A stretch of DNA of 64,000 bases, from NCBI RefSeq assembly GCF_040273735.1, contig NZ_JBELZM010000009.1, positions 62,001 through 126,000 on the forward strand. Reading direction: 5' to 3'. The translations under genes and the position numbers were made by a program. Source of the DNA: Solibacillus sp040273735. GTDB taxonomy: Bacteria; Bacillota; Bacilli; Bacillales_A; Planococcaceae. The notes below the pieces were generated by a model, which saw only the letters and a program-made list of their open reading frames with translations, had not been told where the DNA came from and did no database searches. How positions within the stretch are numbered: the first letter of the stretch is position 1; every line of letters begins with the position of its first letter. This document shows positions 63,282 to 64,000 of the stretch, piece after piece.

Positions 63282-64000
63282 TGCGTATGACGAAAAAAGT
63301 GAAGGTTTTTAGCGCAGTTGCCTTATTGTTCGTTTTAGTGAATGGTTATTTACTATTAAAAGACAACGATATTATTATGAAAAACTACTATATTAACAAT
63401 GTGCAGTTTGCCGTAGCCGATTATCATGAAAAAGTTCTGGAAACGGATGCCGTTGTTGCGGCGAAGCAGGAGCATTTCATCGCAGCTCCTGTACAATCAA
63501 TTAGTGAAGTACTTGTTACACAAGGACAAAGTGTAAGCCTATTAACGGAGCTGGCCATTTATAAACCGGAAGAAGCCGAACGTGAACTTACGCGTCTTGA
63601 GACAGATCGCGATGCGTATGAAAACGAACTGTCTGAATTAGAAAGAATTGTTTCGGATCTGCAATACGAAAATAACAATTCCTCACCGAGCACTGCAACC
63701 GATTCGACAACACTTGGTGACAACGATATCTGGAATATTAATTTAACGCTGGAGCTTGGCATTGAACAAAATACGCCAACAGCAGAAGGCATTGCGATTA
63801 TTGAGCGTTCCATTGCGGAAACTGAACGCCAAATCAGCATTTTGGATAGTATGATTTCCCAGTTAAATAATAATAATTCCTTAACGACACCAGTTGACGG
63901 AATCATTAAGGATATCGTTCTTGAGGGCGATTCGATTATCTTCCAAATTCAATCACTAGAAAAGAAGTTTGTCGCATATGTGAAACATGAAGACTGGAAA
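63281..64000 (+). CDS. membrane fusion (HlyD/periplasmic adaptor-like) protein, 3' end outside window
   Basis: 240 codons before the window edge. One N-terminal membrane helix (about 7-26, VFSAVALLFVLVNGYLLLK), then the biotinyl-lipoyl half FIAAPVQSISEVLVTQGQSV, a coiled coil (about 100-220, with ERELTRLETDRDAYENELSE and IAETERQISILDSMISQL), and the second lipoyl half LTTPVDGIIKDIVLEGDS. This is the adaptor layout of efflux or export systems. A second ATG at 63287 is possible. Its partner genes should follow outside the window. Confidence 0.82.
   Translation, partial: MRMTKKVKVFSAVALLFVLVNGYLLLKDNDIIMKNYYINNVQFAVADYHEKVLETDAVVAAKQEHFIAAPVQSISEVLVTQGQSVSLLTELAIYKPEEAERELTRLETDRDAYENELSELERIVSDLQYENNNSSPSTATDSTTLGDNDIWNINLTLELGIEQNTPTAEGIAIIERSIAETERQISILDSMISQLNNNNSLTTPVDGIIKDIVLEGDSIIFQIQSLEKKFVAYVKHEDWK

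Overview
The window looks like a chromosomal segment from an AT-rich, flagellated, competence-gene-bearing Bacillota of the Planococcaceae type (Solibacillus/Lysinibacillus-like). This placement is inferred from gene order, the SLH-type S-layer proteins and codon use; no marker gene was searched. There are no rRNA or tRNA genes, prophage, insertion sequence or CRISPR array. One assembly gap of 99 N lies inside comFA.

Left part (1-14.6 kb) follows the Bacillus subtilis order tagO - LCP - yvyE - degS - degU - degV - comFA - comFC - yvyF - flgM - flgN - flgK - flgL - yviE - fliW, with comFB absent, a lipoprotein gene inserted between degU and degV, and yvyE carrying a one-base frameshift as assembled.

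Middle part (15-35 kb) holds the machinery that exports and anchors S-layer proteins: an accessory SecA2 with its partner SlaP, cell-wall NlpC/P60 hydrolases, an S41 protease, and the csaB - glycosyltransferase - MurJ-like flippase operon. CsaB pyruvylates the secondary cell-wall polymer that SLH domains bind. An O-antigen-ligase-like protein and a BrnQ carrier are also here.

Right part (30.6-60.6 kb) is an S-layer island: ten proteins with SLH domains. They include wall-active enzymes (phosphodiester glycosidase, glucosaminidase, amidase, NlpC/P60, CAP), an 858-residue SLH protein, a bare SLH protein and three tandem S-layer paralogues. The last paralogue (57930-60638) has a consensus promoter and uniform codon use and is probably the main S-layer protein. 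A 1346-residue repeat protein without SLH domains sits among them. The window ends with a chromate transporter, a membrane protein and the start of a membrane-fusion adaptor gene.

The most unusual signal is outside genes: nine intergenic arrays of a degenerate repeat with a strict 21-bp period (core GTAGAAC/TTAGAAC or its complement), about 70 units in all, each just beyond a transcription terminator. Some units are identical only in the 6-9 bp core, yet the 21-bp register (two helical turns, or seven codons) holds over hundreds of bases. I do not recognise this as a described family.
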